NCBI GenBank assembly: GCA_013397455.1
Contig: VYZB01000191.1
Span: 770,724-834,723 of the forward strand
Direction of reading: 5' to 3'
DNA from: Crotophaga sulcirostris
Lineage: Eukaryota > Chordata > Aves > Cuculiformes > Crotophagidae
Length of the DNA: 64,000 bases
Shown here: positions 48,892 to 61,500 of the stretch, in pieces
Layout: every line of letters starts with the position of its first letter
How positions within the stretch are numbered: the first letter of the stretch is position 1
Notes under the pieces: model-generated
Databases searched by the model: none
The model's input: the letters and a program-made list of their open reading frames with translations, nothing else
What the model was told of the DNA's origin: nothing
Translations under genes and position numbers: made by a program

Positions 48892-51800
48892 TCACTCAAG
48901 TTCACTACTTGAAATCAAGCCAACAATGAGGCTGGATTTATAATTATTTGTAAATATTTGAGTCCTAACACTGAATAACAAAGAATATTTTTTTTTTTTG
49001 CATCTGTAGAACAGAATAAAGAATTATTTTTTAATCTTCCATTAAAATATTAGCCAGGTTGGGTTTCACACCAGTAGTTGCACATTGATACAGACTCCTG
49101 TCATGTCTCTGCATCTGAGTGGACTTCCTAGGTGCAATTAATATGTATTGAATTTTTGACCATAATCTAAGTCTTATCTCATGCAGCAGTGTCTTTGCAT
49201 TGCAGGCATGTACTGCTGGAAAAGTAGAGAGAGATCACCTTTTTATTTCACGCAACTACACAAGATGGTGGTAAATAGTAGTCTGTGCTAGTACAGGATG
49301 AACCTCAACCAGAATTAAAGACAAATGCTCAGTTACTTCCTGCCAAATCTGTGCACAACCCATGCTCTTCAGAGGTGTTTCCTCAGCCATAATGTCAGTG
49401 AGGTAGTGAACGATCTGTCCCAGGAGGAGGAGTTCATGCCAACTCCCCTTGTTAGAAAGAACAGCCCCTATTCTTATGCCAGACATTTGCAGGTTTTCCA
49501 TTCCGTTCCTCCAAAAATGATGTCTCAACCAATATATTTCAGTAAAATTAAAAGGTGTGGACCTATTTTTCTCCTCAATATGGTTTATAAATTTTGCAAC
49601 TTGGCTAGCCTAAGGTGCATTCACTGGGAATAGAGAGTAAATTGACTAAAATCTGAAAGGTCTAATGAAATGGAAAAGTGTGTCATGCAAGGTTTAGATA
49701 GAAGTCCAGAGCACTCTTTCCATCCTATAATCAGTGCATAGACAGTCACCTGGTCTTCAAGTCAACTATTTTCCAAGCTGTAAAGCCTGCATGAAGAGAA
49801 GGTGAATAGTTATTTCTTCTTCCTGCTTGCATTAGCAGCTTTCTTCCCATCCTCTGTGGTTTATTGCTCATTGTTCATTTGGTATATTGGAGTTAATTAG
49901 TGCGAAAGGGAAGCTTGAATCCAAGACTGACAGACAGCAGACAGGGGCAATGCATACTCAGTATGCAAAAGAAATGAATAGAGAAAAGGAAGGATTTTGT
50001 GGGTCACAGCCAAATCCAGGCTGAAAACTGTCAACATACAATGGACTGTGTGAGAGAAAGTCCTTGAAGTATGCATACATTCAACCAGCCTACTAGGAAG
50101 TGCAAGTTTAGTTGGTCCATAGTTTCTTCAAGTTTATACCAAACTGACAGTTATAAAAACTCAGTAAACTGATAAAACAGAAATAAAAACAGAAAAAAAA
50201 AGCCCAGACAGGCATCAGAACTGATATGAAGAATGTTAGTGAGCACTGGTTTAATGGACAATACTGAGAAACCCAGAGGCAGAAGGTGTCCTGTTGACTA
50301 GGCAGAGATATCGATAATTCACCTATTCCAAAACAGAGGTTTCAGAGCAAAGAGCAGAATAGGAAATTTAAAACTGTACGAGGACAAGCCTTCAGTTGGT
50401 ATAAAATATTGTAGTTCATTTGGACTGAATGAAGCAGTTATAGTCTTCAACAACAGAGGATACAATTCTGCATTTTCATGTGAATGCCACCCCCTACAAT
50501 GGTGAAGGACAGCACACGAGGATTCCTCCTCATGATCCTCTAATCTTGCAGCAGGAGCTGATAGACTCAATCTCCTGGAGAGGCTGCTGTGGAGAAGGTG
50601 AGTACCCAGAGACCTGTGCTGCTAAGCACACGGGATGGGCTGTCCCCTGTGGGTTCAGGAGACGCTTTCACCTCTGCCCTTGTGGATCTCTGGGCAGGAG
50701 CAGTAACTGTTGAGTTACCTGTATCACAGTGCATGTAAGCACAAGGCAGACCATCAGTAGGGTCACACTATTCTGAATGCTGAGATAAATTTCTAAAACC
50801 ACAAGTTATAAAATGAAATAAAAAAGTGCAAACAAGAGAAAATAACGGAGCTGGTGGGATGCAGCTGACACAATCTCAGACATGGTAGTTATTCACAGTG
50901 AGGGTCATCTGTGGCAGCACCACAAACATTAGCTGTCCTTGCTGCACTTTCACAGTCCACCTTTGCCTCTTTTTGTGGTGGCAATATTTTTTGTCGCCTC
51001 ATCCAATCTCTTCCCAGGGTGCTTTAACCTTGTAAAGTTTCTGTCCATGAAAGCTGTAGAGTTCATTCACTCCCCCAGCTCCAGAGCCTGTCCCACATAC
51101 CTGTGGGACATCTGCAGGTGACAAGTGCAAGCTGGAGCAGAAAGGAAGGCTGAGCTGGGTTAGGAAGTGCAGTAGCTCCATGGCCACCATGACAGTCTGG
51201 GGCTTGAAGGATCAGTGAATGGTGACTGATGTTATCTTCAGTCAAGGGCACCTACAACTGTTGCTGCGCTTTTCTTCTCCATACAGTTTTAATATATGAG
51301 CTACCTGAATGAGTTGTCCACTAAGCAAAAGGGAAATTCAAAAAGGTAGGCCTGGAGATTCCTCGCATGAGGAAGGAAAAGATACACAAAACTCCCTTAA
51401 GCAGGGAGAGGAAAGCACAGCAAAGTCTCGTGCAAGGGGAATATGGAGCCTCAAGCAAAAGCCAAAGGGCGGTGGTGGAGGGACTCTGTCATAGCTTCCA
51501 GCAGTAGCAGCCTGGGACTGAAGAACAAGCACCCACAAGCATCTGGGCGGGAAACATCTTTTGAGAAGGCTTCAAGGTACTACTGAAGGATATATAACAT
51601 GTTAATTTGCATTTTTTTAATTACTTTTGAGCCTCCTTTGAATTTTTCCTTCTGCATTGTCTATGGCTGGCCCCAAATTTCAGAGCCCTTGTGTGCGCAA
51701 TGAAGAAAGCCAAACAAAACACAGTCCCCTTGATGTGTGATTGTCTCCTCACCATCTGGGGACTGAGTCGTTCTTGAGTCAGAACAACCATATTTGGTTA

Positions 51801-52221
51801 AAATTGTATTTTGCTCTTGTAATCCATGGGATGCTCTTTGGTACTGATAACTTGTTTGTGTCATCTGCCCAATAAATTACTGGCTGGAAGCTTCTCTTTC
51901 AATACAGATATTCTTTGCCAGCCATTGTGGGTTTTATGTGTGGGGTTTGGGTTGGGTTTGGTTTTTTTGTTGGTAACAATTGAGGTCCTTTAGTGCTGCC
52001 AAATAATCTTTCCTTCGCCTGTGTGGTGCAGCATGTGGGGAGAGTGAGCCATTCCTGCAGCAGCCAGCTGCAGATTACAAGGTGCTCTGAGAAACAGGGG
52101 TGCTCAGCTGTACAAGGGTCAAAGACATAATGATAAATTGTAAGCAGATTTCAATTAGTGATCTTTCAAAGCTCCTGAAACCAAAAGACAAAAAGAGGAA
52201 AATGCATTTAACATCTAGAGG

Positions 52222-52283
52222 ATTTGCATGCTGTCAATCTTTAATTAAGATAACCTGAGATAAAGTTCACTCTTGAAAGATAA
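52222..52283 (+). promoter_or_regulatory. Putative CUBN proximal regulatory cluster (octamer, AT-rich homeobox site, three GATA motifs)
   Basis: Within 62 bp there is an octamer ATTTGCAT at 52,222-52,229, an inverted TTAATTAA at 52,241-52,248, and three AGATAA GATA-type motifs at 52,248-52,253, 52,258-52,263 and 52,278-52,283. The cluster is roughly 100-160 bp upstream of the first in-frame CUBN ATG. GATA and HNF1/CDX-type homeobox factors commonly drive kidney and gut epithelial genes, where cubilin is expressed. That link is inference. I see no clear TATA box and cannot place the transcription start. Confidence 0.4.
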
Positions 52284-52380
52284 GACTGCAGAATGGGAAC
52301 TTGTGAATAAAGAGCTGTGCGAGAGCAAAGGGCACCTGGGCTCTCAAGAGTAAAATTCAGCACTGGAGGTATCACTTCAA

Positions 52381-52523
52381 ATGCTGGACAGCTGGAGGAG
52401 AGCAATGCTTTGGGCTGCCTCTGCTCCAGGGCTTTTAGTTGCATTATTACTACTTACTGGACTGAGCTGTGAATCAAACCACTATGAAAAAAAGAGGCAG
52501 AAAAGAACCATTTATGATGAGCA
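52381..52523 (+). CDS. CUBN: CUBN coding exon 1: signal peptide and furin-type site
   Basis: From the first ATG (52,381) it encodes 47 residues plus two bases of Gln48. The hydrophobic core is [13 protein letters not shown] (17-29), followed by KKRQKR at 37-42, a furin-type cleavage site matching RQKR in human cubilin. The second in-frame ATG at 52,405 (Met9) has a better context (G at -3) and gives an N-terminus of nearly human length, so it may be the real start. In-frame translation stops at 52,525-52,527 if the intron is not removed. The donor GTAAGT is strong. Confidence 0.85.
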
Positions 52524-55500
52524 GTAAGTACCATTGCTTGCAAACGCATTTTTTTCATATGGCAACTTCTAAGTGCCAGTAGGGAAATGGAATGGCTTTA
52601 CTCTTTGGCAGATATGTGTAACTAAATGATCTCTTTCTTTTTTCCGTAATACAACAGGCCTCGTTTGTCCTCAGAGCAGGGGAATTTAGTGTTCCACACT
52701 GGATCCAGCAAAAATATTGAATTTAGGACTGGACCACTGGGGAAAATAAAAATTAATGAAGAAGACCTTGCAGAACTTTTTAGTCAGGTGATATAGTTAC
52801 TTTTCCTTAATATGTTTTTGTTTTCAGTTTTGCATATTAATAATTTGTCTTCAGAATTTGTGTTAGCAAATGTTGGATGTATTTTGTGTGATTGATATTT
52901 TATATTATCTGTGTCAGCACTGTAATGTGAAAATAAGCTATCGCAGACTTGTAAAGTAATCATGGTATTGCACAAAATAATTATAAGATTAAATTGTGTA
53001 CGTAATGGAGCTCTCTGTATTTAAGTGGACTTTGTAATAGTGAAGTTAATCAAGGACAAAACTTTCCTAAGCTTTTGAAAAAGCAAAGCTTGTTTACATT
53101 AGTAAGCTTTTGAAAAAGCCAGCCTTGTTTCTCATCATCTCTGTTGTTTAAATTTAGGTGAGAGAGAGTAATGCAGAGATTCAAGAACTTAAAAAAGCCA
53201 ATGGTGCTGCTCAGAATGTGTCCCTGCAGGTTGCTCTGCTGACCTCCAAGGTGAGCCATACCCTTGTGCTATCCTCCTCCAGCATTCCCAGTTTTCCATT
53301 CCTCAGATTAACATCATTACCTCATTCATTTTAGTATTTCTGGACTTCAGTTTAGAGAACTGCAGCAGAGTCCATATTTAATATCAGCTCACAGTCTGCA
53401 TTTAATTTTGAGGATCTTGGTAACTCTGGAGACAATGGAAATATTCCTGTATATCCCATAATTGCCTGTTACCAGGATTCTTCTTTTGTTCACTGTTAAA
53501 ATCGCTATGGACTATATCCTTTAATATTTATGGAAGTAAAATCGCCCTAAATTCAGGGAATTGACCATGTACCTCCTTTTAGGCCTAACACCGACGTTCC
53601 ATTCCTTAGATCCAGATGGGTTATAAGGGTTTGAAGTGGAAAGAAAAGAACCATGCATTTATTTTGTCACTTCTCTGCTACTAAAGTTTTTTTCTCCAAC
53701 AGAAGATTTTGAAACCTTTGTTTGACTTGGTTTGTCTTTTGTTACAGTGTTACCACAAGTTCCTCATAAGAAAATATTTTATAGCCTAAGAGACCTCCCT
53801 TTAGGGAAATTGTGCTAATACGTATCCATCATATTTCCTGATTCAGTTTCAGCCTGCTGTTTGTGGTTATAACCCCCTGAGATACGGTGAACCCTTTCTT
53901 GGCTTTTAGTGTATTGTCTCGGACCTCCATCCCTCACACGCCCACAGGCACCCAAACAGTCCTTGAATACATCTTCACAAGACTGAGTCTTGTTTTTTGG
54001 AACCAAACTGGGACATATTTAAGCTGTTGTTTTCTGAACAGCTTAAAACACTGATATACCAGCGAATGGGGCCTGCTTTGAACCTGACTGTCATCAATTT
54101 TCATGTATCAGCTATTCTCTGTTGTCAAAAGAAAATATTTTGTTAGTCTACTGGCATCCAGCACGTACCTCTGTGGTTACTCTCATACAAACACCATGTA
54201 ATTTGCATTTCTGTTGCAGATTGGAATTCTTGACAACAAACTTCAAAGCCTAGAACAGGTGAGTAAATGGGAAGCAAACTAGAGATCAGAGAAGGAAAAC
54301 CCAGCCTCAAGTAACTAAAGTGAGGTTACGATCATTAAATAGTGAAATTATTTCTTTCCTCTCATGCATTACTCAGGAAAAGGTTTTTTGGTAACAGGAG
54401 GTAAAAAAAAAAAAGCCAGTGTTTGTAGAGGAGGTGAAATGCCTTCTTGCAAAATACAAACTGTGTGGGAGCCTGCATTCCTTAAAGGAAAAACAGTTGT
54501 AGACTCTAGAACAACAGCTAGATTCCAAGGAGAAGTAAACTCTTCCTTCACTGATCAGTCAAGACAAAGACTGGAGAATTCAAACTGGATTTTATATTCT
54601 ACTGGAAATATCTAGTTTTCAACTATCATGTGCTTTTCCTATGAGCTTGTGATAAAAGACAACTACAGCTGCCACTAAAAGCAGTTTAAAAGTCAGATGA
54701 GTCACCCATGGAACTGAGAAGAGAAGATAACCCTCCATCCAGACTCACAGTCCACTGCGGAAGAGCAGTCTCTATTAATATTTACTTCTTACAGGGCTTT
54801 ACTCATCCCAGTGCTTGCAGCTGGCCATCCTGTGTAAGCCCAATCATATTAGTCATTATTTTGTGCAAGGATAAGCAAAAGAACTCAAGACATATACAAG
54901 TCAACCCTGCTTAAAAAAAGGACACACACACCCCGGCCCCCAAGAAAGAATGGGGGGCGGAGGGAGAAAAGAGAAAGAAAAGGTTTGTCTTGTAAATAAA
55001 TGCCTATGAAACACCAGCTAGGCAGGAGTCTCATTTTCTGCTCTCTCCCTGCTCTTTTCAGGCTATCCAGAAGAAAGCCTGCAGTAGTAACCCCTGTAGG
55101 AACTCGGGAACCTGTGTAAACTCACTTGATGGTTTCATTTGCCTCTGTCCCAGCAACTGGAAGGTGAGTCTTTAGCCTCTGTTAATACAGATCATGTGTT
55201 TAAACTCTATGGGTACACCTGGTTTAGTGTAATTGTGACAGTGCAGGATTTTAAGGTTGCTTAGGACAGTTGCTCAATCAATTACCCTGATTGTTTGGAT
55301 GAAGGGCAACACATTTGCTTCTCAGCAATATCAGCATATACAAAAAAGGTGAAGTTATGCTGTTATATACGGGTGATGGCCCATGAAGTCAGTGATGCTT
55401 AGCAGTTCTCACAGCAGAAAATTAGTCTTTGCTTTTTGCTGAGTGGAGTGAACTGAACTGCATGCCTTGCTGTTGATCTTACGCAATGATAGAGAGAGAA

Positions 55501-58500
55501 TGGGGGAAGGGAATGATGTTGTTCAAGCTCAAACAAATAAGACAAATGGGGGTGTAAGTAATCAATCCCATTCTGAGTTTTTTAAATCCAAAGACTTTAC
55601 TTGCAAAGGCTTTAATGGTGCTGTTACATGAACAAGATATGGAAAAGGTTTAGATTTTTCTCAAAAACCTCAACTTGAAAGTTTTCCCAGTAAGATTTGG
55701 GTCAAAATTTCTGTGCTTTCAGTCTTAATAAAACAGCGTCTCCTGGTATAAACTGTTCGAAAGAAAATTTTCTGAGCCTTCTGCTATCAAGTTGGAAAGC
55801 AGGGGAGATAACAGTACCATCCTGTTCATATGCTTTCTACAAACATCTGAACTATTTTATCCCTTGTCTGACTGATAACCAGGGTCACAGAAACACAGCT
55901 GCGGAACAGAATTTTGTTATAATATTTCATAAGGGAAGCTATGTTGATAGCGGTCCATGGCTTGTATATCTTTGGAAACTATAATAAACATTGGCTCCGT
56001 GGTTTGCTTAATTTCTCAGTTATTTGGAAAATAAACTGGTTTTCCATTTCATCTTAGGGCCTCCTGTGCTCAGAGGATGTTAATGAATGCCAGATTTATG
56101 CTGGAACAGCGTTAGGCTGCCAGAACGGAGCCACTTGTGTGAACACACAAGGCAGCTACAGGTAACTTTTCAAAACTATATGCAAAACCTCTATGTAAAA
56201 TACTCTGCTATTTTTGTACCCTGCATCACACCTGCAGCACAAGCTCTAGGAATAAGTCTGTACAGTACCTATGCACTATAATCCCTTGCAGTCTAAGAGA
56301 ATATAAAATCCTCAACACGTGGTACACATGAACCCACTGCAGACACACAAGACACTCCGAAGCCATTGCCTGCTCTGACACAAGCAGAGCAGTAAGGACC
56401 AGATTTATCACACAGCCGTGCTGGGGAAGGAGGCTGCAAATCAAATGCTGGCTCTGGTGACCTGGCTATCCATTGTAGGTGCAGATGGCTTAGTACAAAT
56501 TTACTGCAGCACGGTGTACTTGATGTGGCAGTGAGACGCGGCGTGCTGGGCTGTAACGAACACTTGCCAACGTGCCCACCCAGCACAGCTCTGTTATCAT
56601 CCCTCCGTTATCACCTACCCCTTGAGACCAAAGGGAATGAGATAGATGAGGGAGGTAAACAACTTTGGCCCAGCAAAGGCTTTGTTTTTGGAAACCTCCT
56701 GAATATACGGGCACCATTTCTCCCTGGTGTTCCCAGCACATCACATAAGTCTGAGAAAAGCCTCCACCACCTCCAGAATACGGACACTGCTGAGGCTGCG
56801 GCAGAGCAAGCAGCGCACAGTCCTGCCAGGCAGAAAGGGTGGAGAAATGTTGTTTGCAGGCAGCTGCCCAGGAGGGGGCCTGGGTTGCTTCTGTGCAGGC
56901 CCCCATAGACATGAGGTCCCTGGCGCGTATCCTCCTCTGGTTGTGCCCAGTTCCTTAGGAACTCTTGTTTACAGGCCAAGCCAGCCTGAACGTTCTGCAC
57001 TTCATTTTCAAAAATGTCAAATAATTTGGTAAATAAATAACTTTCAAATATAATACAAGGCTCTCCCTGTGCAATGGGAACAAGGAGGCTGGAGAGCATG
57101 CCAAAGCTTTCTGCAAAGCATTTTGTCTCCTGCTTCAGCATGAAAATCTTAGCCCCCACAAATATTTGCTTGGCATAACACTACCTTATAGTGCTTTGTC
57201 AGTTCTTGGAAGAACCTTATACAAGGGAAGTTCTCCTGCAGTGTTCCTCACACTTCAGCATTAACACAGAGCCTGCTGAGGTGTCAAAGGTATGTGATGC
57301 TGCCTGTCAACTTTACTTTGATTTTAAAGGATGTTTCTAGCTTGCCTGCAGCTGTCCCCAGCCCATTTGTCAAGGAAATGACACACAAAGCAGCCTGCCT
57401 TTATGTGTTGTTTTTTTTATTGTGCTTAGTGATGTGGTACAGGTGTGTGACTAAATTAAGGTTTGAGAGGACAAACCCTCTGCCTTTCTCACCAGCGTTG
57501 TCATTGTGTTAGCACAGTCATGATTCCAGTGTGTTCCCCAACGTGATTCTTGCCCTTCCTTGGTACCTGTTGAATTGCTGCTTCCTGAAATGATCTAAGA
57601 CCTTTTCATGGCTTATCCAAATATTACTACTTTTGCATTATGCCTTCAGAATTATTGACAGCACAGAGGGTTTGTTGAGTCCTTTCCCCAGTCTCGTTGT
57701 ATTGTCTTCACAGTCCCCTTCCACATACTGTCTATCTGTCTTTTAAATATTCCCAGATGCTAAATCCATCCCGAGGTAGAGCATGGTATGACTCTTCAAC
57801 AACTGTGAGAACATTGCTGCTAGATTTTCTGGGCCCTAGAAACCCAGATCACCCCACTCCTGCTCTGTTGTAGTTACATGCATCAGTGTGGACTGTGGAT
57901 AAAGAAAATGGTGATATTTAACTTTCCATAGCCCCCAACGATAACACCAGGTGAAGGGCAATACTTGATCAGGTACTGTGAAATTAAGCATAATGCACTC
58001 TTCACTCCCTGTTCAGGTTCTTTACCTGCATGCTTCAGGCCGTAATTCAGGAAAGCACTAAAGCATGAGGAAAAAGAGCAGGTATTCAAAAAACACTTCC
58101 TTGAATTGAGACATTAATGGGATGCTGCACTGGTTGGATGAAAGGCTGTGAGAGTCTCCAAGTCTGTCAGACTTTTGTGTCAGAGCCAAAATAGCAGGGA
58201 TCTCATCCTGATGTGCTGTCAGTGATGGGAGAGGACCCGGCAGTGCTGAACAGCAGTGTGTCACAATGTGTTTGAAGCTCCTTGCAGCATGACCTGCTTC
58301 TTGAAGCTGTTCTCTGAGCAACTTCAGATGAGTAGCAGATTAATCTTTGCCAGACTGGGCAGGAGACAGTGCTGTTGTCCTCCTCCTTTGGAGCTGGTCA
58401 GATTCCCTTGTTATGTCCTTTGGAGTTAAACGTGAAGCTCTGAATGTACTTTGAACATACAAAGGTGATCTGGTTCCCTGACCTGTTTCCTTTGTGCTTG

Positions 58501-61500
58501 CCCAGGTTAAGCTGCTGCCCTAGCGAGATGGTGTTGGTCTATCAGCCCTGTCTTACAATAATAAACGTACTATCTTACAGCACTGCAGACTGCAGTTAAG
58601 CATTAAGCTATTTTGTGGGTTTTTTTAAGCCTAAGTTCATCCAGGTTGCATGTCCTGGGTGCAGGGTTTAGTTACCTGCAATTGGCTTATCAAACTGTGA
58701 TTTCAACTGAGCATGTGACAGCCTGCAGGGACAGTCGCGACATATTAATAAACTCCTTCAAGGTCCAGATCAGCTGCACTGGAAAATACTCATTCAAATT
58801 CTATAGATAAATTATTTTACAGAGTAGTTTTCATTAGCTAGCTTAGTACTTCAACAGGGGTGTGTACCTGCAACATATCTCTGTGAGGAGCAGTCATCTG
58901 CAGATATCACAGCATATAACTTGCATCCAAATAAGTGTCTCACTGTCATTTTCATAAAAAGTTAGTGAACTGATAAGAGGCTTCCTGTAGGTTTAGATCC
59001 CTTTCAGTTGTATTTTAGAGCCTCAGATTCAGTCCACGTGGAATAAAAAAGGCTCAGAGAAAAGGGAAACTAACCAATGGCTTAGGAGTTCCCAATTTCA
59101 GTTCCACCATGTATGTACAGTGTTATGACTAACGTGTGCCCTATAAATAACAGCACAATGCAACTGGTAGCTTGCAAGCCAGATTCCTCCTGTGAAATGC
59201 CTCCCTTCAGCCTACTACTTAGTTCTTCCTGCCCCATCAGCCCCAGATTTCTCCTCCTGCCTGCCACACTCACCTGAAAGCTGGGCTGCTGCTGGGGCAG
59301 CAGCTGCCGTGTCTTGAGATGTGGGTATGAAAATACCCTCCTCCCTGGGACAGACCAGACATGGCATTTCTGTGCATTGCTACAGGTAGGGTTCAGGCAC
59401 TCCACATCATTTGAGGGTCATAAACTGAAACGCAAGATTTAGATGCTCTCTGACTGAAGTAGAATTTTCCAGGCTCATACTTTGCTGAAGTCTCATATTA
59501 GAAGTTTCTTTGTTTCTGGATTTGCACTTCTGAAAGTTACATCTCTGGATTCTCTCGTAGCATCAGACAGTCATGGATGTGCACATGTCCCATGTGATTT
59601 TTGAGTCTCTGTTGAACAGAAGCCTTACATCTATGTGTGCTTAGTAATGGGATTGTCTGTATAGCTAAAGAGAAGGATTTCATAAGGAAGACCTGATAAT
59701 TAAAGGAGAGGGGAACGATCTCTTACTATGGCAATACATGATCTTAAAGCGCTACATAAAGACACCATTGTGATTTTTCTGTTTGCTTCCACCATTAGCT
59801 GCTCCTGTACTCCAGAAACCTATGGGCCTCACTGTGCCTTGAAGTTTGATGACTGCCAGGGAGGATCTGAGACACTCTGTGAGCATGGCATCTGCATAGA
59901 TGCAGACAGGGATGAGCCCAACAGGGTAAGGAACAATGTGTGTCTTATTATACAGCACAGCACGAATAAATGACAAATTATGCTGAGCACCATAAAACTG
60001 TGTAGCATACATTACTACTGAAAAACTGCAAGAAATGCCACTGTACAACATAACTGAACCTCTCTGTTGCCCTGGGGGGGTAGAAAGGATTGAAAATGCC
60101 TTGTGTCTTGTTAAAGCTACTTGTCAGAGTATCAGAACTACTACATCCATAGGGAGCTTAGGAATATTCTTTGAATAAGTTAGTCTTATTTGAAGCATAA
60201 TATTCTTGCTGTTCATTATTTGGGGAGTTTTAAATTGCTAGAATATTTTATTACTTAAGTGATTAAGAAGGATGAACAATATGCATCTTGTTTTCCCTGG
60301 GAAAAGGCATAGGCATACCTGTGGAACACGGTTGTCAGTGACCTGGGAGCCTCAAGGACTGCATAGCAGTTGGAGTGGCTGCTGCTCATCTTTGGTGCTC
60401 CTCACTGTCAACTGGACTTGGTCTCTGATTCCAGATGCTTTCCAAGCACCATCTGTGCTGGGTAGATGTTAGCATACACCTCAACAGTCTTCTGGAGAAA
60501 GCCAGCTCATTCTTTTGGGGAGGGAATCTGGGCACAGGGTGTTCACTTCAAAGGGATGTATGGAACATGCCAGCTTTGCCTCTTTCCACTCAGAGCAACC
60601 CTCCAAAACTACACTCCCAAGCCTGTGCTTCTTAACACTCCTATACATCCATGCACCAGGCCAGACACACCACATATTGTTTGTGCTATGTTATAAAAGT
60701 ATTACTTTGCTCAATTTGTAGATGTTTTCACAACTCATTACTTGTTTTCTGCCCATTTTTTTTAGGGAAAGCTTTTCAAAAGGGCTCAGTGTTGGCTTAA
60801 CAGTGCCTACTCCTGTCATAGTCAACAATAAAGCTCCCATTAGCTTTAATTGGACCAAAGCTAGAGACATGCTGAAATCTGGCCATTAGTAAAGTTTGCT
60901 AAAGAGAAAACAGTTTCCCCCAAAGAAAATATATATTTGGAATTTAATGTCACTGCTGCACATTGCACAGATTACCAAACAGTTTGCTTAAAAGAAAACA
61001 GTCAAGGTGATTTCAGGTTGCTTACACTGATCTGTGTACCCTGGTTACAAAGCAAGTTGATGACTTGCAATTGTCTTTATGTACAACTCATAATTGCTGT
61101 TCACTTTCTCTGGGAGCTTTGGGGTAAATTACAGGTTTCTTTTATGAACATAATGAATGAGCCTGTTGTTGCTTCCATAATCCAAGTAGGTATATCAGAG
61201 GAAAGAGTAGAGAAAACTACTGAAGTGCTTTGTAAAACAGAATGTGCAAACCATCAAATGCTCTGAAAGGTTTCTTGCTATAGTTTAAGAGACATTTTAT
61301 AAAATGAACTCCTACTGCCCTTTTCTTGACTGTTTTAGCTGTCTTAAATATATAATGTGATGTTTGCTGTGGCAGCCCAAGTACCGCTGTATCTGCAACA
61401 CTGGCTGGATGTCCCCTCCTGGCAGCCCTGTCTGCAGTGCTGATATAGATGAATGCAGCCTCCCTAATCCTCCGTGTTCACAGAATCCACTTGTGCAATG

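Larger units (their letters stand above)
47681..52380. other. Intergenic region 5' of CUBN
   Basis: About 4.7 kb without a supportable coding exon. It holds copy 2 of the unclassified repeat (48,790-48,891), a short segment with good splice-like borders (50,552-50,597), and a GATA/octamer cluster just upstream of the CUBN start (52,222-52,283). The frame at 50,480-50,713 has no family similarity. Confidence 0.55.

Noticed and set aside
59728..59973. An independent 81-codon gene starting at 59,728
   Set aside because: It is CUBN exon 7 (59,799-59,925) with intron sequence read through at both ends.
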